A program made the translations under genes and the position numbers. Positions 1 to 7,617 of a DNA stretch of 22,251 bases are shown here, piece by piece. The stretch is from Halolacustris sp051744345 (GTDB lineage: Bacteria > Actinomycetota > Humimicrobiia > Humimicrobiales > Humimicrobiaceae): assembly GCA_051744345.1 (NCBI GenBank), contig JBNJCW010000030.1:1-22251 (forward strand). Reading direction: 5' to 3'. Positions within the stretch are counted from its first letter, which is position 1. Each line of letters begins with the position of its first letter. Below the pieces are notes generated by a model. The model saw only the letters and a list, made by a program, of their open reading frames with translations. It searched no databases and was not told where the DNA came from.

Positions 1-17
1 AGTGAAACATTAAAAAA

Positions 18-46
18 TTGAAAGACTCTTTATTTTATAGTATAGT
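18..46 (+). promoter_or_regulatory. Candidate sigma-70 promoter of the region A operon
   Basis: A -35 box TTGAAA at 18-23 and a -10 box TATAGT at 41-46 are separated by exactly 17 bp. Each matches the vegetative consensus at 5 of 6 positions. The predicted start of transcription is near 52, inside the palindromes that follow, which suggests a repressed promoter. It sits directly upstream of the first gene of the sugar-acid operon. The assignment rests on motif matching alone. Confidence 0.72.
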
Positions 47-72
47 GAAATCAATTTCAGAAATTGATTTCA
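46..72. promoter_or_regulatory. Tandem palindromic operator, two abutting 14-bp sites
   Basis: Positions 46-59 read TGAAATCAATTTCA, a palindrome apart from its central CA. Positions 59-72 read AGAAATTGATTTCA, the same pattern with one end base changed, and share A59 with the first. Together they also make a perfect 11-bp inverted repeat (47-57 and 61-71) around CAG. The first site overlaps the last base of the -10 box and the pair covers the predicted transcription start, a classic repressor position. The TGAAA/TTTCA half-sites fit the 14-bp TGWAA-N4-TTWCA layout of LacI-family operators. LacI-family regulator 1 (5273-6292) in this operon is the natural candidate. An IclR-type repressor is another possibility. 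Confidence 0.6.
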
Positions 73-87
73 GGGGGAGGGTGAAAG

Positions 88-873
88 TTGAGATTAAAAG
101 CCAGGGCAGCTGTTGTTACCGGAGCGAGCAAAGGCATCGGGGCAGCCATCGCCAAAGAGCTGGCCAGGGAAGGGGCAGATGTGCTGATAAACTACCATTC
201 AGATAGGGACGGAGCCATAAAGGTTAAAGAGTTTATTGAAAAAAACACGGGGTCAAAGGCGGAGATTAGCGGTGCAGATATTGGGACCTGGAAGGGGGCA
301 GAAAAAATGATAGGCCGTGCCATGGATTATTTTGGCAAAATAGACATACTGGTAAATAATGCAGGGATAGCTGTATGGAAGCCTTTTTTTGAAATCACCG
401 AAAAGGTCTGGGATAAGGTACTTAATACTAATCTGAAAGGGGCATTTATGGCTTCGCAGATGGCAGCAAGGGAAATGATAAAGGGTGGAGGGGGAAACAT
501 AGTTAACATATCCTCTATTGCTGCCCACGGCTCCATGGATTGCCTGGTCCCTTATTGTGCTTCCAAGGGGGGGATGTCGCTTCTTACCAAAGCCATGGCA
601 GTAGAGCTGGCCCCTTATAATATAAGGGTAAATGCTATTGCCCCGGGAACCATAGATATTAAAAGGAACCGGATTACAGATCCTTATTATCCCGACAACT
701 GGGAGCCCTATATCCCCCTTGGCAGGGCAGGGAAGCCAGAGGAGATTGCCTGGCCGGTGGTATTTGCGGTATCTGATGAATCAGCCTATATGACCGGCCA
801 AATTATATATATATCCGGTGGGGAGACGGATTATGTTCCCATGCCTGGTTCTGATTTTGCCAGAAGAAAATAG
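88..873 (+). CDS. SDR-family NAD(P)-dependent oxidoreductase
   Basis: A classical short-chain dehydrogenase/reductase of 261 residues, the usual length. It has the Rossmann nucleotide-binding motif TGASKGIG at residues 11-18, NNAG at 90-93, catalytic Ser143, and the YxxxK pair Tyr156/Lys160, followed by the usual RVNAIAPG strand at 180-187. Enzymes of this type reversibly oxidise alcohol groups, often on sugars, sugar acids or acyl-ACP. As first gene of an operon with a four-carbon acid kinase and PdxA, it more likely oxidises a sugar or sugar acid than a fatty-acid intermediate (inference from context). The TTG start at 88 is chosen because a strong GGAGG at 76-80 lies 7 nt upstream and translation begins just before the first Rossmann strand. 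A GTG at 81 is in another frame. The exact substrate cannot be read from sequence. Confidence 0.88.
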   Translation: MRLKARAAVVTGASKGIGAAIAKELAREGADVLINYHSDRDGAIKVKEFIEKNTGSKAEISGADIGTWKGAEKMIGRAMDYFGKIDILVNNAGIAVWKPFFEITEKVWDKVLNTNLKGAFMASQMAAREMIKGGGGNIVNISSIAAHGSMDCLVPYCASKGGMSLLTKAMAVELAPYNIRVNAIAPGTIDIKRNRITDPYYPDNWEPYIPLGRAGKPEEIAWPVVFAVSDESAYMTGQIIYISGGETDYVPMPGSDFARRK

Positions 874-878
874 GTTTT

Positions 879-2093
879 ATGAAAAATATAATTATAATAG
901 CAGATGATCTAACCGGAGCATGCAATGCTTCGTCATGCTTTAGCGGCTTCCTTCCGGGGATTGACGTATTAACAGATTCTGCATATTTAAGTTTATCCAA
1001 ACAGGATAATCCTCTGGTAATAAGTACAAACACCAGAGCGGTTAAGGCCAAAGAGGCTTACAGCAAGCTTTATGCTCTGGGCAATATGCTGATTCCCCTG
1101 AAGGGAACCATTATCAAAAAGATAGATACCGCATACCGGGGAAATGTAGGCCCAGAAATAGACGCTGTTCTTGACTCATGCAGTCTTGACCTCTGTTTTG
1201 TGCTAAACTCCATACCTTCCATGGGAAGGATTACCTTAGGGGGCAATCAGATTTTTGGAAAAAAGCCTTTAGCAGAGGCAGGATTTTTAACCGATCCTTT
1301 AACAAATATAAAAACCTCATTTGCTCCTGAGCTTATAACCAAAACCAAAAACCAGGTTTCCCTTATAGGCCTGGAGGAAATAAGAGATACTGGTGATCTG
1401 CACTCCCTGGTAGAAGATAGGAAAAACAAAGGATACAGGATTATGGTTTTTGACAGCTGTACCGATGAGGACATACAAAGGGCAGTCGGCCGGCTTTGGG
1501 GGAGGTTTAACTGTTTTTGGGCAGGTTCCCTGGGACTTCTGGGGGCATTGGGCAAAAATCGCAGCCCGGATAGGGCTTTTGGCAATTTATCCAAAACAGG
1601 CAAGGTTCTGGGTTTTACCGCCAGCTGTCATGAGCTAACTTCCCGGCAGCTGTCTGAAGCACAGGCAGAGGGAAAACTTAAACTGGTAAGCCTGGAAGTT
1701 GAAAAAGCAGCCGGGCATGCCGGCAATAGCTATATCCGGGCACTGGCAGAAAGAAACAGGCCTTTTTGGGGAAAACTTGCTTTATTCTTAAAGCCTGGCG
1801 CAGGGCCCGCAAACAAGCCGGGATTGGATAAGAAAATACTCTCTGCTGTTTCTGCGGCAGCCGGGATATTCTGTAAAAAATTTAGTCCTGAAAAGCTGGT
1901 GCTTATAGGGGGAGACACAAGCTACGCCGTGCTGGATTCCCTGGGCGTTACCAAAGTTAAAATAGAAGGCCAGTTTGAGCAGGCGATTGACTTCGGAACC
2001 ATAATGGATGGAAGGATGGCTGGGTGCACCATGATAATAAAAGGGGGATCTGTGGGAAAAAGAGATTCTTTGGTTAGGATGTTAACTTTTTAG
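879..2093 (+). CDS. Four-carbon acid sugar kinase family protein (D-threonate/3-oxo-tetronate kinase type)
   Basis: A DUF1537/four-carbon acid sugar kinase of 404 residues, near the family's usual 400-430. The N-terminal motif IIIIADDLTGA (4-14) holds the conserved Asp pair D9/D10. A KKIDTAYRGNVGPEIDA segment matches the family's substrate-binding K-x-D-(S/T)-x-x-RGN motif. The C-terminal nucleotide domain has GGDT (344-347) and a GG loop at 389-390. Characterised members (DtnK, DenK, OtnK) phosphorylate four-carbon sugar acids at O-4. The gene starts 5 nt after the SDR stop and is followed 16 nt later by pdxA. Kinase next to PdxA2 is the known pair for D-threonate (or erythronate-like) degradation to dihydroxyacetone phosphate. 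That substrate is inferred from the neighbour, so no symbol is given. Confidence 0.88.
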   Translation: MKNIIIIADDLTGACNASSCFSGFLPGIDVLTDSAYLSLSKQDNPLVISTNTRAVKAKEAYSKLYALGNMLIPLKGTIIKKIDTAYRGNVGPEIDAVLDSCSLDLCFVLNSIPSMGRITLGGNQIFGKKPLAEAGFLTDPLTNIKTSFAPELITKTKNQVSLIGLEEIRDTGDLHSLVEDRKNKGYRIMVFDSCTDEDIQRAVGRLWGRFNCFWAGSLGLLGALGKNRSPDRAFGNLSKTGKVLGFTASCHELTSRQLSEAQAEGKLKLVSLEVEKAAGHAGNSYIRALAERNRPFWGKLALFLKPGAGPANKPGLDKKILSAVSAAAGIFCKKFSPEKLVLIGGDTSYAVLDSLGVTKVKIEGQFEQAIDFGTIMDGRMAGCTMIIKGGSVGKRDSLVRMLTF

Positions 2094-2109
2094 TGAGGGA
2101 GCAAAAAGA

Positions 2110-3132
2110 ATGAAAAGACCGATTGTAGCAATTACCATGGGGGATGCTGCCGGAATAGGACCTGAGATTTCTGCAAAAGCCTTAAAGGAGGAAAATACCT
2201 ATAAAATATGCAGGCCGGTAATTCTGGGGGATGCAGGAGTAATGGAAAAAATAATAGACATATGCAGGCTGGGGCTTAAGGTAAATGCAGCAGATGGGCT
2301 AAAAAACTGCCGGTTTTGCTACGGAACCGCAGACGTGATTGACTATTCAGATATTGATGCGGACAGGCTCCAGTTTGGCAAAGAAGATAAAATGTGCGGA
2401 AGGGCGGCAGTAAGATATACGATAGAAGCAGGCAAAATGGCCATGGAAGGCAAGGTTGATGCCATGGTTTCTGCTCCCTTAAACAAGTCTTCCATGAGAA
2501 AGGCAGGATACAATTATGAAGGGCAGACCCAGATTCTGGGTGAGCTTACAGGGGCAAAGAATTACGGTATGATTCTTGTCCTGGGCAATCTGCACATAAT
2601 GATGTATTCCACGCATATGTCCTTAAGGGAGGCCATAGAAAAGGTTACCAGCCAGGGCCTGCTGGAGAAGATAAAACTTGCCCGGCAGGGCCTGGCTCTG
2701 TTTGGGTTAAGGGAACCCATCATTGCGGTATCTGCATTAAACCCCCACGCCGGAGAGAGGGGGCTTTTTGGAAGGGAAGAGATTGACCAAATGGTTCCGG
2801 CCATAGAAGAGGCAAAAAAACTGGGGATAAAGGCAACAGGTCCGGTGTCTGCAGATTCTGTTTTTCTAAAGGCAAGACAGGGAGAATACGATCTGGTTAT
2901 TGCCATGTACCATGACCAGGCCAATATAGCTATGAAGCTTCTGGGTTTTGGTCATGTGGTAACCCTGCTTGCGGGAATCCCCATTATAAGGACCTCTACA
3001 GGCCACGGGACAGCATTTGACATTGCGGGCAAAAATGCTGCTGATGCAACCAACCTTATCAAAGCCATAGCACTGGCTACCCAACTGGGGGTAAAAACAA
3101 TAAAAGGAGACACAGGTGATAGAAGAAATTAA
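2110..3132 (+). CDS. pdxA2: PdxA-family dehydrogenase, likely 4-phospho-D-threonate 3-dehydrogenase (PdxA2 type)
   Basis: A 340-residue PdxA-family enzyme. Visible are MGDAAGIGPE (10-19), SAPLNKSSM (121-129), the three divalent-metal histidines H169 (STHM), H213 (NPHAGE) and H268 (AMYHDQ), and the C-terminal RTSTGHGTAFDIAG (294-307). PdxA oxidises 4-phospho-hydroxy-threonine in vitamin B6 synthesis. PdxA2 oxidises 4-phospho-D-threonate, and the product decarboxylates to dihydroxyacetone phosphate. The adjacent acid-sugar kinase and the lack of other B6 genes favour the PdxA2 role (inference). Where many PdxA proteins have a substrate-binding GHT, this one reads GQT with Gln139, which may reflect a changed substrate. 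A good Shine-Dalgarno sequence (gagggagc) precedes the ATG. The 3' end overlaps the next gene by 17 nt. Confidence 0.87.
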   Translation: MKRPIVAITMGDAAGIGPEISAKALKEENTYKICRPVILGDAGVMEKIIDICRLGLKVNAADGLKNCRFCYGTADVIDYSDIDADRLQFGKEDKMCGRAAVRYTIEAGKMAMEGKVDAMVSAPLNKSSMRKAGYNYEGQTQILGELTGAKNYGMILVLGNLHIMMYSTHMSLREAIEKVTSQGLLEKIKLARQGLALFGLREPIIAVSALNPHAGERGLFGREEIDQMVPAIEEAKKLGIKATGPVSADSVFLKARQGEYDLVIAMYHDQANIAMKLLGFGHVVTLLAGIPIIRTSTGHGTAFDIAGKNAADATNLIKAIALATQLGVKTIKGDTGDRRN

Positions 3133-3703
3133 AAAAGATATAGTAAAATTCTCAAGGCTCCTTTACCAGCGCAAGCTGGTAGGCGCGGCGGGGGGAAATG
3201 TTAGCGCAAGGTATAAGGATAAGTTTTTGATTACTGCCGGAGGAAAGTCACTCCGGGAGATAGGGGAAGATGAAATCCTTCTGGTAGACGAAAAGGCCAA
3301 TGTGGTAGAGGGGAAAAAAGGGCTTAAGCCATCGAAAGAATCATGCTTGCATATAAACATATTCCGGGCAAGGGAAGATGTTGATAGCGTAATACATGTC
3401 CACCCTGTATACATAACCGGTTTTTCAGTTAAAAATTTAACACTGCCCATGCCTACCGCCTCGTCCAAACTTAAGCTTAAGAAAGTTCCCATGGTGGATT
3501 GTTATGATCCCGGCTCAAAAGAATTGGCCGATGCAGTATATAATGCAGTAAAGGATGCAGCAGGCCATGTAAGTGCTATTACCCTAGCAGCACACGGCCT
3601 TATAGCTTTTGCCAGGGGAATGGGCAACTGTTTTGATATTGCTGAACTGGCAGAAGAAACGGCAAAGGTTGCCTTTATATCCAAGAATTTAGGGGGTGAT
3701 TGA
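3116..3703 (+). CDS. Class II aldolase/adducin-family protein
   Basis: A compact 195-residue class II aldolase-fold enzyme. It has the phosphate-binding AGGNVS (25-30), catalytic-type Glu75 in PSKES, and the metal histidines H94 and H96 (HVHP) and H160 (AAHG). Glu at position 75 is typical of L-fuculose-phosphate aldolase and 3-oxo-tetronate-4-phosphate decarboxylase (OtnC), whereas the AraD epimerase later in this window has Asp at the matching site. It therefore probably cleaves a C-C bond or decarboxylates a phosphorylated sugar acid made by the two upstream enzymes. The GTG start at 3116 lies inside pdxA. It has the Shine-Dalgarno-like aaaggaga just upstream, indicating translational coupling. 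Exact reaction unknown. Confidence 0.85.
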   Translation: MIEEIKKDIVKFSRLLYQRKLVGAAGGNVSARYKDKFLITAGGKSLREIGEDEILLVDEKANVVEGKKGLKPSKESCLHINIFRAREDVDSVIHVHPVYITGFSVKNLTLPMPTASSKLKLKKVPMVDCYDPGSKELADAVYNAVKDAAGHVSAITLAAHGLIAFARGMGNCFDIAELAEETAKVAFISKNLGGD

Positions 3704-4334
3704 TATTAAAATCTATGATTTATCCCTGGTTATATCGGAAGATTTGCCTACCTACCCGGGAGACCCTGTGGTACGGCTGGTACCAAAGGTAGAGTATAAA
3801 TTCAGTGGCTATAATGTAACTTCGGTGTCCATGGGCACCCATTCCGGAACTCATATAGACGCGCCGCTGCATATGTTGGAGAGGGGAGGGGATATAAACA
3901 CCTTGCCCCTGAATTGTTTTTTCGGCTTGGCTACTTATATAGATATACCCAAACAATCCGGAACAGCCATTACGGAAACTGATCTGGGGAAAATAGAAAT
4001 ACCTGCGGGCGATATATTAATTGTAAGGACCGGTTGGGAGGATATGGCCTACAGAAAGGGCTACTTTACAGACTTTCCCTACTTTTCTTCCCAGGCTGCA
4101 CAGTACCTTATTTCAAGGAAACTAAAAGCACTGGGCACAGACATGCCGTCGGTTGACGGGCCCGAGCAGAAGGGCGCTTTCCATAAGGAAATGCTTGCCG
4201 CAGGGATTCCTTTGATAGAGGCTTTGGTTGGCCTCAAACAGGTCTGTGGGCAAAGGATGTATTTCAGCGCACTGCCTTTAAACATAAAAGATGCGGATGG
4301 CAGTCCCGTAAGGGCAGCAGCAATAAAACTATAG
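3696..4334 (+). CDS. Cyclase-family metal-dependent hydrolase (kynurenine formamidase-like fold)
   Basis: A 212-residue member of the cyclase family (PF04199), close to the normal 205-260. The signature metal-binding motif H-x3-H-x-D-x3-H is present as H49, H53, D55, H59, followed by a DMPSVDGPE segment typical of the family's second conserved block. Known relatives hydrolyse amides or cyclic compounds (kynurenine formamidase, isatin hydrolase). In a sugar-acid operon a lactone or other ring-opening hydrolysis is plausible but inferred. The GTG start at 3696 overlaps the aldolase stop by 8 nt, with the G-rich tract ending at the start itself, so reinitiation is likely. No secretion signal is visible, so the enzyme should be cytoplasmic. 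Confidence 0.84.
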   Translation: MIDIKIYDLSLVISEDLPTYPGDPVVRLVPKVEYKFSGYNVTSVSMGTHSGTHIDAPLHMLERGGDINTLPLNCFFGLATYIDIPKQSGTAITETDLGKIEIPAGDILIVRTGWEDMAYRKGYFTDFPYFSSQAAQYLISRKLKALGTDMPSVDGPEQKGAFHKEMLAAGIPLIEALVGLKQVCGQRMYFSALPLNIKDADGSPVRAAAIKL

Positions 4335-4349
4335 AAAGGAAGATTTAAA

Positions 4350-5261
4350 ATGAGTGAACAGATATTTGGAAACCACCCCTTTAGCCCGGATAAAAAAAAG
4401 CCCCTGCATATAAAAGGGGACCTTATACGCCAGTTCATATACCCGGACGAGCGGCCCCATTTCTCAGACTTAAACTACCTGTACGTATCCACGGACACAC
4501 TTACCGTAGGCACATGGCAGCTGGGGCCGGGAGGAACATATGACCCCCCTGATATCCATGCAGGTGATGAGGTCTACTACCTCCTGGAAGGGACTCTTAC
4601 CGAGCATAACCCCTACCTGGGAGAGTTTATCCAGGTCAGGGAAGGCCAAGCTCTGCTTCTTCCCCAGGAGGGCTACCACAAGGGCTATAATTTCGGCTCC
4701 TCCATAATGAAGGTTCTCTATGTAATAGCCCCCAGGATATGGCCGGATTCTGCTCCCCCCATGGACTTTGCCGGGGAGAAGATGAAGATGTATAAGGGGG
4801 CCAACAACAGGAACCTGCCCACGCACCCGCCCATAGACCAGTGGAACATACACGGGACCACCGATGACATAGGGCGGTGGCCGGTTGAAGGGCCCAAGGC
4901 CAGAAAAGAGCCTATCCTTTTCTACCACATAACCGAAGAAAAAAAGCTGATAAATGTACACGGAACCAGATACCCCATGCTTATAAAATTCTTTGTATCC
5001 AATGACCTGGTGCATATGGGAGAGTTTATACTTCCTGCAGGAGGGGTGGGTTCCAGGGCTTCTGAGCCCCAGTCCCACAAGGGGGACTTATGCTTAAACA
5101 TAGAAATAGGCCCGGTAACCGTATTCCTTCCGGATACAAAAGAAGCTTTTGACGTGCAAGAAGAGGAGGCCATGTTTGTCCCGGCAGGGGTAAGCTATCA
5201 GCTTATAAACTATACCGGCCGTACGGTAAAGGCCATATTTTCAATTGCTCCCGAACTCTAA
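4350..5261 (+). CDS. Two-domain cupin protein of unknown substrate
   Basis: A 303-residue protein with two cupin barrels. The first (about 50-130) has a metal-site pattern with H70, E74 and a later H110 (DIHAGDEVYYLLEG, then QEGYHKG). The second (about 215-303) contains ASEPQSHKGD and ends MFVPAGVSYQLINYTG. Bicupins of this kind include sugar isomerases, dioxygenases and sugar-binding proteins, and the sequence alone does not separate them. It starts 15 nt after the cyclase gene with an aaagga ribosome-binding site and belongs to the same operon. An isomerase acting on the sugar acid or its parent sugar is a reasonable guess. It does not look like the ManA-like cupin at 16777. Confidence 0.75.
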   Translation: MSEQIFGNHPFSPDKKKPLHIKGDLIRQFIYPDERPHFSDLNYLYVSTDTLTVGTWQLGPGGTYDPPDIHAGDEVYYLLEGTLTEHNPYLGEFIQVREGQALLLPQEGYHKGYNFGSSIMKVLYVIAPRIWPDSAPPMDFAGEKMKMYKGANNRNLPTHPPIDQWNIHGTTDDIGRWPVEGPKARKEPILFYHITEEKKLINVHGTRYPMLIKFFVSNDLVHMGEFILPAGGVGSRASEPQSHKGDLCLNIEIGPVTVFLPDTKEAFDVQEEEAMFVPAGVSYQLINYTGRTVKAIFSIAPEL

Positions 5262-5272
5262 ATTATATTTAA

Positions 5273-6292
5273 ATGGATAAGAAAGTAGACATTTATTTTA
5301 TTGCCAGGAAAGCAAAGGTTTCACCGGCTACAGTGTCCAGGGTTTTTAACCGGGCAGAAATTGTGTCTGAACAGAAAAAAAAGAAGGTTCTGGAGGTATG
5401 CCGGCGCTACAATTACCAGCCAAGCCATGTAGCCCGTTCAATGAGAACCAAAAGGACCCACTATATCGGTTTTGTGATACCTAATATGGTAAACCCGTTC
5501 TTTTTTGAATTGCTGCAGGGCGCAGATGACTATGCTGGCGAAAGGGACTATTACCTGGTTCTGTTTAACTCCGAAAATGATTACCGGAAGGAAATGAAAT
5601 TCCTGGATCAGTTTCTGGCCAGAAACATAGACGGCATAATAATTTCCGGGATAGCCGGGGGAAGAAAGGACAACCTTTTTGCCCGGGAGGTGCTGAGAAA
5701 GAATATACCCTGTGTGCTGGTGGACAGGTATATCGAAGGGCTGGATATACCCTCTGTGGTAACCGATAATTTCAAGGGGGGGATGCTGGCTGCCCGGCAC
5801 CTGATTGGTCTGGGTCACAGGGATATAGGGATAATTAGCTTTGGGCTTAAGGTAAGGATAATAAAGGACAGGTACCTGGGGTTTAAGGAGGTTTTGGAAA
5901 AAAATGGCATCGAGGAGAAATTCCTGGTAGAAATTCCTGTGGGGGCAACGGACATAAGAAGGGAGTTGGCAGAAGAAAGAAAGCTGCTTTTATCCGGGAA
6001 AGTAAGCGCCTTCTTCTGCATCAGTGACCTTATTGCTATTAACCTGATGGAATTTCTAAAAGAAAATGGAAAAGAAATTCCAAGCCAGGCCTCGGTTATA
6101 GGTTTTGACAATATAACATCAGCAGCACTGGTGGAGCCCAAATTAACTACAATTGCCCAAAAAATATACAGGATGGGAATGGCTTCCAGCCAGTTGCTGA
6201 TAGATGTTATTGAGAACAGTGAGGGCAGCAGGGAAAAGAGGAGGATACTGGATCCGAGATTGGTTATAAGGGGGTCCTGCGCAAAAATATAG
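5273..6292 (+). CDS. LacI-family transcriptional regulator 1
   Basis: A 339-residue LacI/GalR regulator of full length. The N-terminal helix-turn-helix (6-26) carries the recognition helix SPATVSRVFN at 17-26, with specificity positions P18, A19 and R23. A hinge region (PSHVARSM, 50-57) follows, then a periplasmic-binding-protein-like effector domain from about 65. The minor-groove-inserting hinge residue, usually Leu, is Met here. Such proteins usually repress a local sugar operon until a sugar ligand releases them. The gene lies within the region A operon, 11 nt after the cupin gene and without a clear Shine-Dalgarno sequence, so it may rely on coupled translation. The palindromes at 46-72 are its most likely target (inference). 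It is paralogous to the regulator at 14423. Confidence 0.92.
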   Translation: MDKKVDIYFIARKAKVSPATVSRVFNRAEIVSEQKKKKVLEVCRRYNYQPSHVARSMRTKRTHYIGFVIPNMVNPFFFELLQGADDYAGERDYYLVLFNSENDYRKEMKFLDQFLARNIDGIIISGIAGGRKDNLFAREVLRKNIPCVLVDRYIEGLDIPSVVTDNFKGGMLAARHLIGLGHRDIGIISFGLKVRIIKDRYLGFKEVLEKNGIEEKFLVEIPVGATDIRRELAEERKLLLSGKVSAFFCISDLIAINLMEFLKENGKEIPSQASVIGFDNITSAALVEPKLTTIAQKIYRMGMASSQLLIDVIENSEGSREKRRILDPRLVIRGSCAKI

Positions 6293-6294
6293 GT

Positions 6295-6322
6295 TTGATT
6301 TGCTTAAAAATTTATCCATAAT
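6295..6322 (+). promoter_or_regulatory. Weak candidate promoter upstream of the mutarotase-like gene
   Basis: TTGATT at 6295-6300 and CATAAT at 6317-6322 are 16 bp apart, in the 60-bp gap after LacI regulator 1. Matches are 4 and 5 of 6. This could give the mutarotase-like gene independent expression, or be chance similarity in AT-rich DNA. Confidence 0.3.
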
Positions 6323-6352
6323 AAAGATAAGCTAAAAAACGGAGGAGGCGAA

Positions 6353-7261
6353 ATGAAGATAGAAGAAAAATACAGTTATGGAGGCTGGAACAACTGCATA
6401 AGAATGGCCAATGATGAAGTTGAGCTTGTAGCTACCACCGATGTGGGGCCAAGGATAGTAAGGTTTGGTTTTATAGGCGGACAGAACCTGTTCAGGGAAT
6501 TTAAACAGGAGCAGGGCAAAACCGGAGGCGATGAGTGGAGAATATACGGAGGGCACAGGCTATGGCATGGCCCGGAGGCAAGCCCCCGCTGTTATTTTCC
6601 CGACAACCGGCCGGTTGGTTATGAAATAGACGGAGACACCCTTACTCTTACCCAGGGCATTGAAACCACTACCGGAATGCAGAAGCAGATAGAAATTACC
6701 TTAAGCGGAGATAATCATGTCAGGCTCCTTCACAGGATTATAAACCATAACTTATGGGATATCAGTTTTGCTCCCTGGAGCATTACGGTGATGAATCTTA
6801 AAGGACGGGCAATTGTTCCCCAGGAACCATACCAGAGCTGGGAAGAGAGGCTTACCCCGGTAAGGCCTCTTGTTATGTGGGGTTATACGAATATGTCTGA
6901 CCCCCGGTGGACCTGGAGTAAGAGATACATACAGCTTAGACAGGATCCTGGTAACTCCAGCAGGCAAAAACTGGGGATACTCAACACCCTGGGGTGGATG
7001 GCCTACTGCCTGGGCGGCCAGGTATTTATAAAAAGGTATGGCTATGACCCCTGCGCTGCCTATACGGATTTTGGGGTAAACACCGAAATTTATACTGATG
7101 CCGATATACTGGAGACGGAAACCCTGGGAAGCTATGGGCCGGTTTGTTCCGGAGGGTGCGCAGAGCATACTGAGAACTGGTACCTGTTTAAGGCAGATGT
7201 TGGCAATGATGATGTTTCAATAGATAAAAATATTTTGCCGCTTACAGAGGAAATGGAATGA
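6353..7261 (+). CDS. Conserved protein, probably galactose-mutarotase-like fold (DUF4380-like)
   Basis: A 302-residue soluble protein, rich in beta-strand-like segments. TTDVGPRIVRFGF (28-40) and GGHRLWHGPE (66-75) resemble the opening strands and conserved block of aldose-1-epimerase-like domains of the DUF4380 type. True mutarotases use two His and a Glu, and I cannot place those residues with confidence. Family recognition is from memory of the motif pattern and is moderate. It has a very strong ribosome-binding site (ggaggagg) and follows regulator 1 by 60 nt. A role in sugar anomer handling or sugar binding fits the locus but is not shown. A truncated gene begins 3 nt downstream. Confidence 0.65.
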   Translation: MKIEEKYSYGGWNNCIRMANDEVELVATTDVGPRIVRFGFIGGQNLFREFKQEQGKTGGDEWRIYGGHRLWHGPEASPRCYFPDNRPVGYEIDGDTLTLTQGIETTTGMQKQIEITLSGDNHVRLLHRIINHNLWDISFAPWSITVMNLKGRAIVPQEPYQSWEERLTPVRPLVMWGYTNMSDPRWTWSKRYIQLRQDPGNSSRQKLGILNTLGWMAYCLGGQVFIKRYGYDPCAAYTDFGVNTEIYTDADILETETLGSYGPVCSGGCAEHTENWYLFKADVGNDDVSIDKNILPLTEEME

Positions 7262-7264
7262 TGT

Positions 7265-7390
7265 ATGGCTGAAAAAATTCAGGTTGCCATTTCCCGATGC
7301 GGGAACATAGAAAGCAAGGACAGCTTAAGGGGAGCCCTAACCGAAACGCTGGATCTTATTGGGGGGCTGGAGGTCAAGCTTAGCCGGTAG
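7265..7390 (+). pseudogene. Truncated DUF362-type gene, N-terminal remnant
   Basis: A short frame of 41 codons starts with ATG directly after the mutarotase-like gene and ends at TAG 7388-7390. Its product begins MAEKIQVAISRCGN, continues with an ALTETLDLIGGLE segment, then stops. This resembles the start of DUF362 proteins (a K-V-x-I-x-R-C strand, then a helix ending LDLIGGLE and a KPGDxVLLKPN loop). The loop and the rest, normally over 250 further residues, are missing. No continuation was found in the next 200 bp in any + frame. It is best read as a gene cut off by deletion or rearrangement at the left border of the importer operon. It could still be expressed as a small peptide. Confidence 0.5.
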
Positions 7391-7617
7391 CGTTTTCAGT
7401 GGTGCTTGTGCTTTCAGACAAGAAGTTTTTTCTGGCAAAAGATTAAAACCGCTGACTCCATATAATAATGTCAGCAGGCACATCAGCTCAATGGCTAAAA
7501 TCTTGTATAAGATGGCTGGATAAAACTGTTCCTGTGTTTTACCCCCAGGTGACATTTTCTCTGATAAGTTATTAGGCGTCAATATCCCTGAACAACAGCA
7601 CAATTATTAGAAAGTGC
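7391..7617. other. Non-coding stretch between the DUF362 remnant and the importer promoter
   Basis: About 230 bp with no convincing gene. One + frame stays open from about 7335 to 7523 and ends VSRHISSMAKILYKMAG. It has no good start or ribosome-binding site and I recognise no family, so it may be degraded coding sequence. A minus-strand frame here is Cys- and Leu-rich and unconvincing. No strong terminator hairpin was seen. Confidence 0.4.

Noticed and set aside
2110..3132. PdxA as a vitamin B6 biosynthesis gene
   Set aside because: No other pyridoxal genes are present, and the adjacent four-carbon acid kinase and aldolase favour the catabolic PdxA2 role, though the sequence alone is not decisive.
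4470..5078. A 202-codon open frame on the minus strand opposite the bicupin gene
   Set aside because: It lies wholly within a well-supported + strand gene, is rich in Tyr/Gly/Val strings typical of antisense translation, and has no recognisable motif or separate ribosome-binding site.
7337..7603. An 88-codon minus-strand frame before the importer promoter
   Set aside because: It starts MCCCSG, has no ribosome-binding site or recognisable domain, and partly overlaps the DUF362 remnant.
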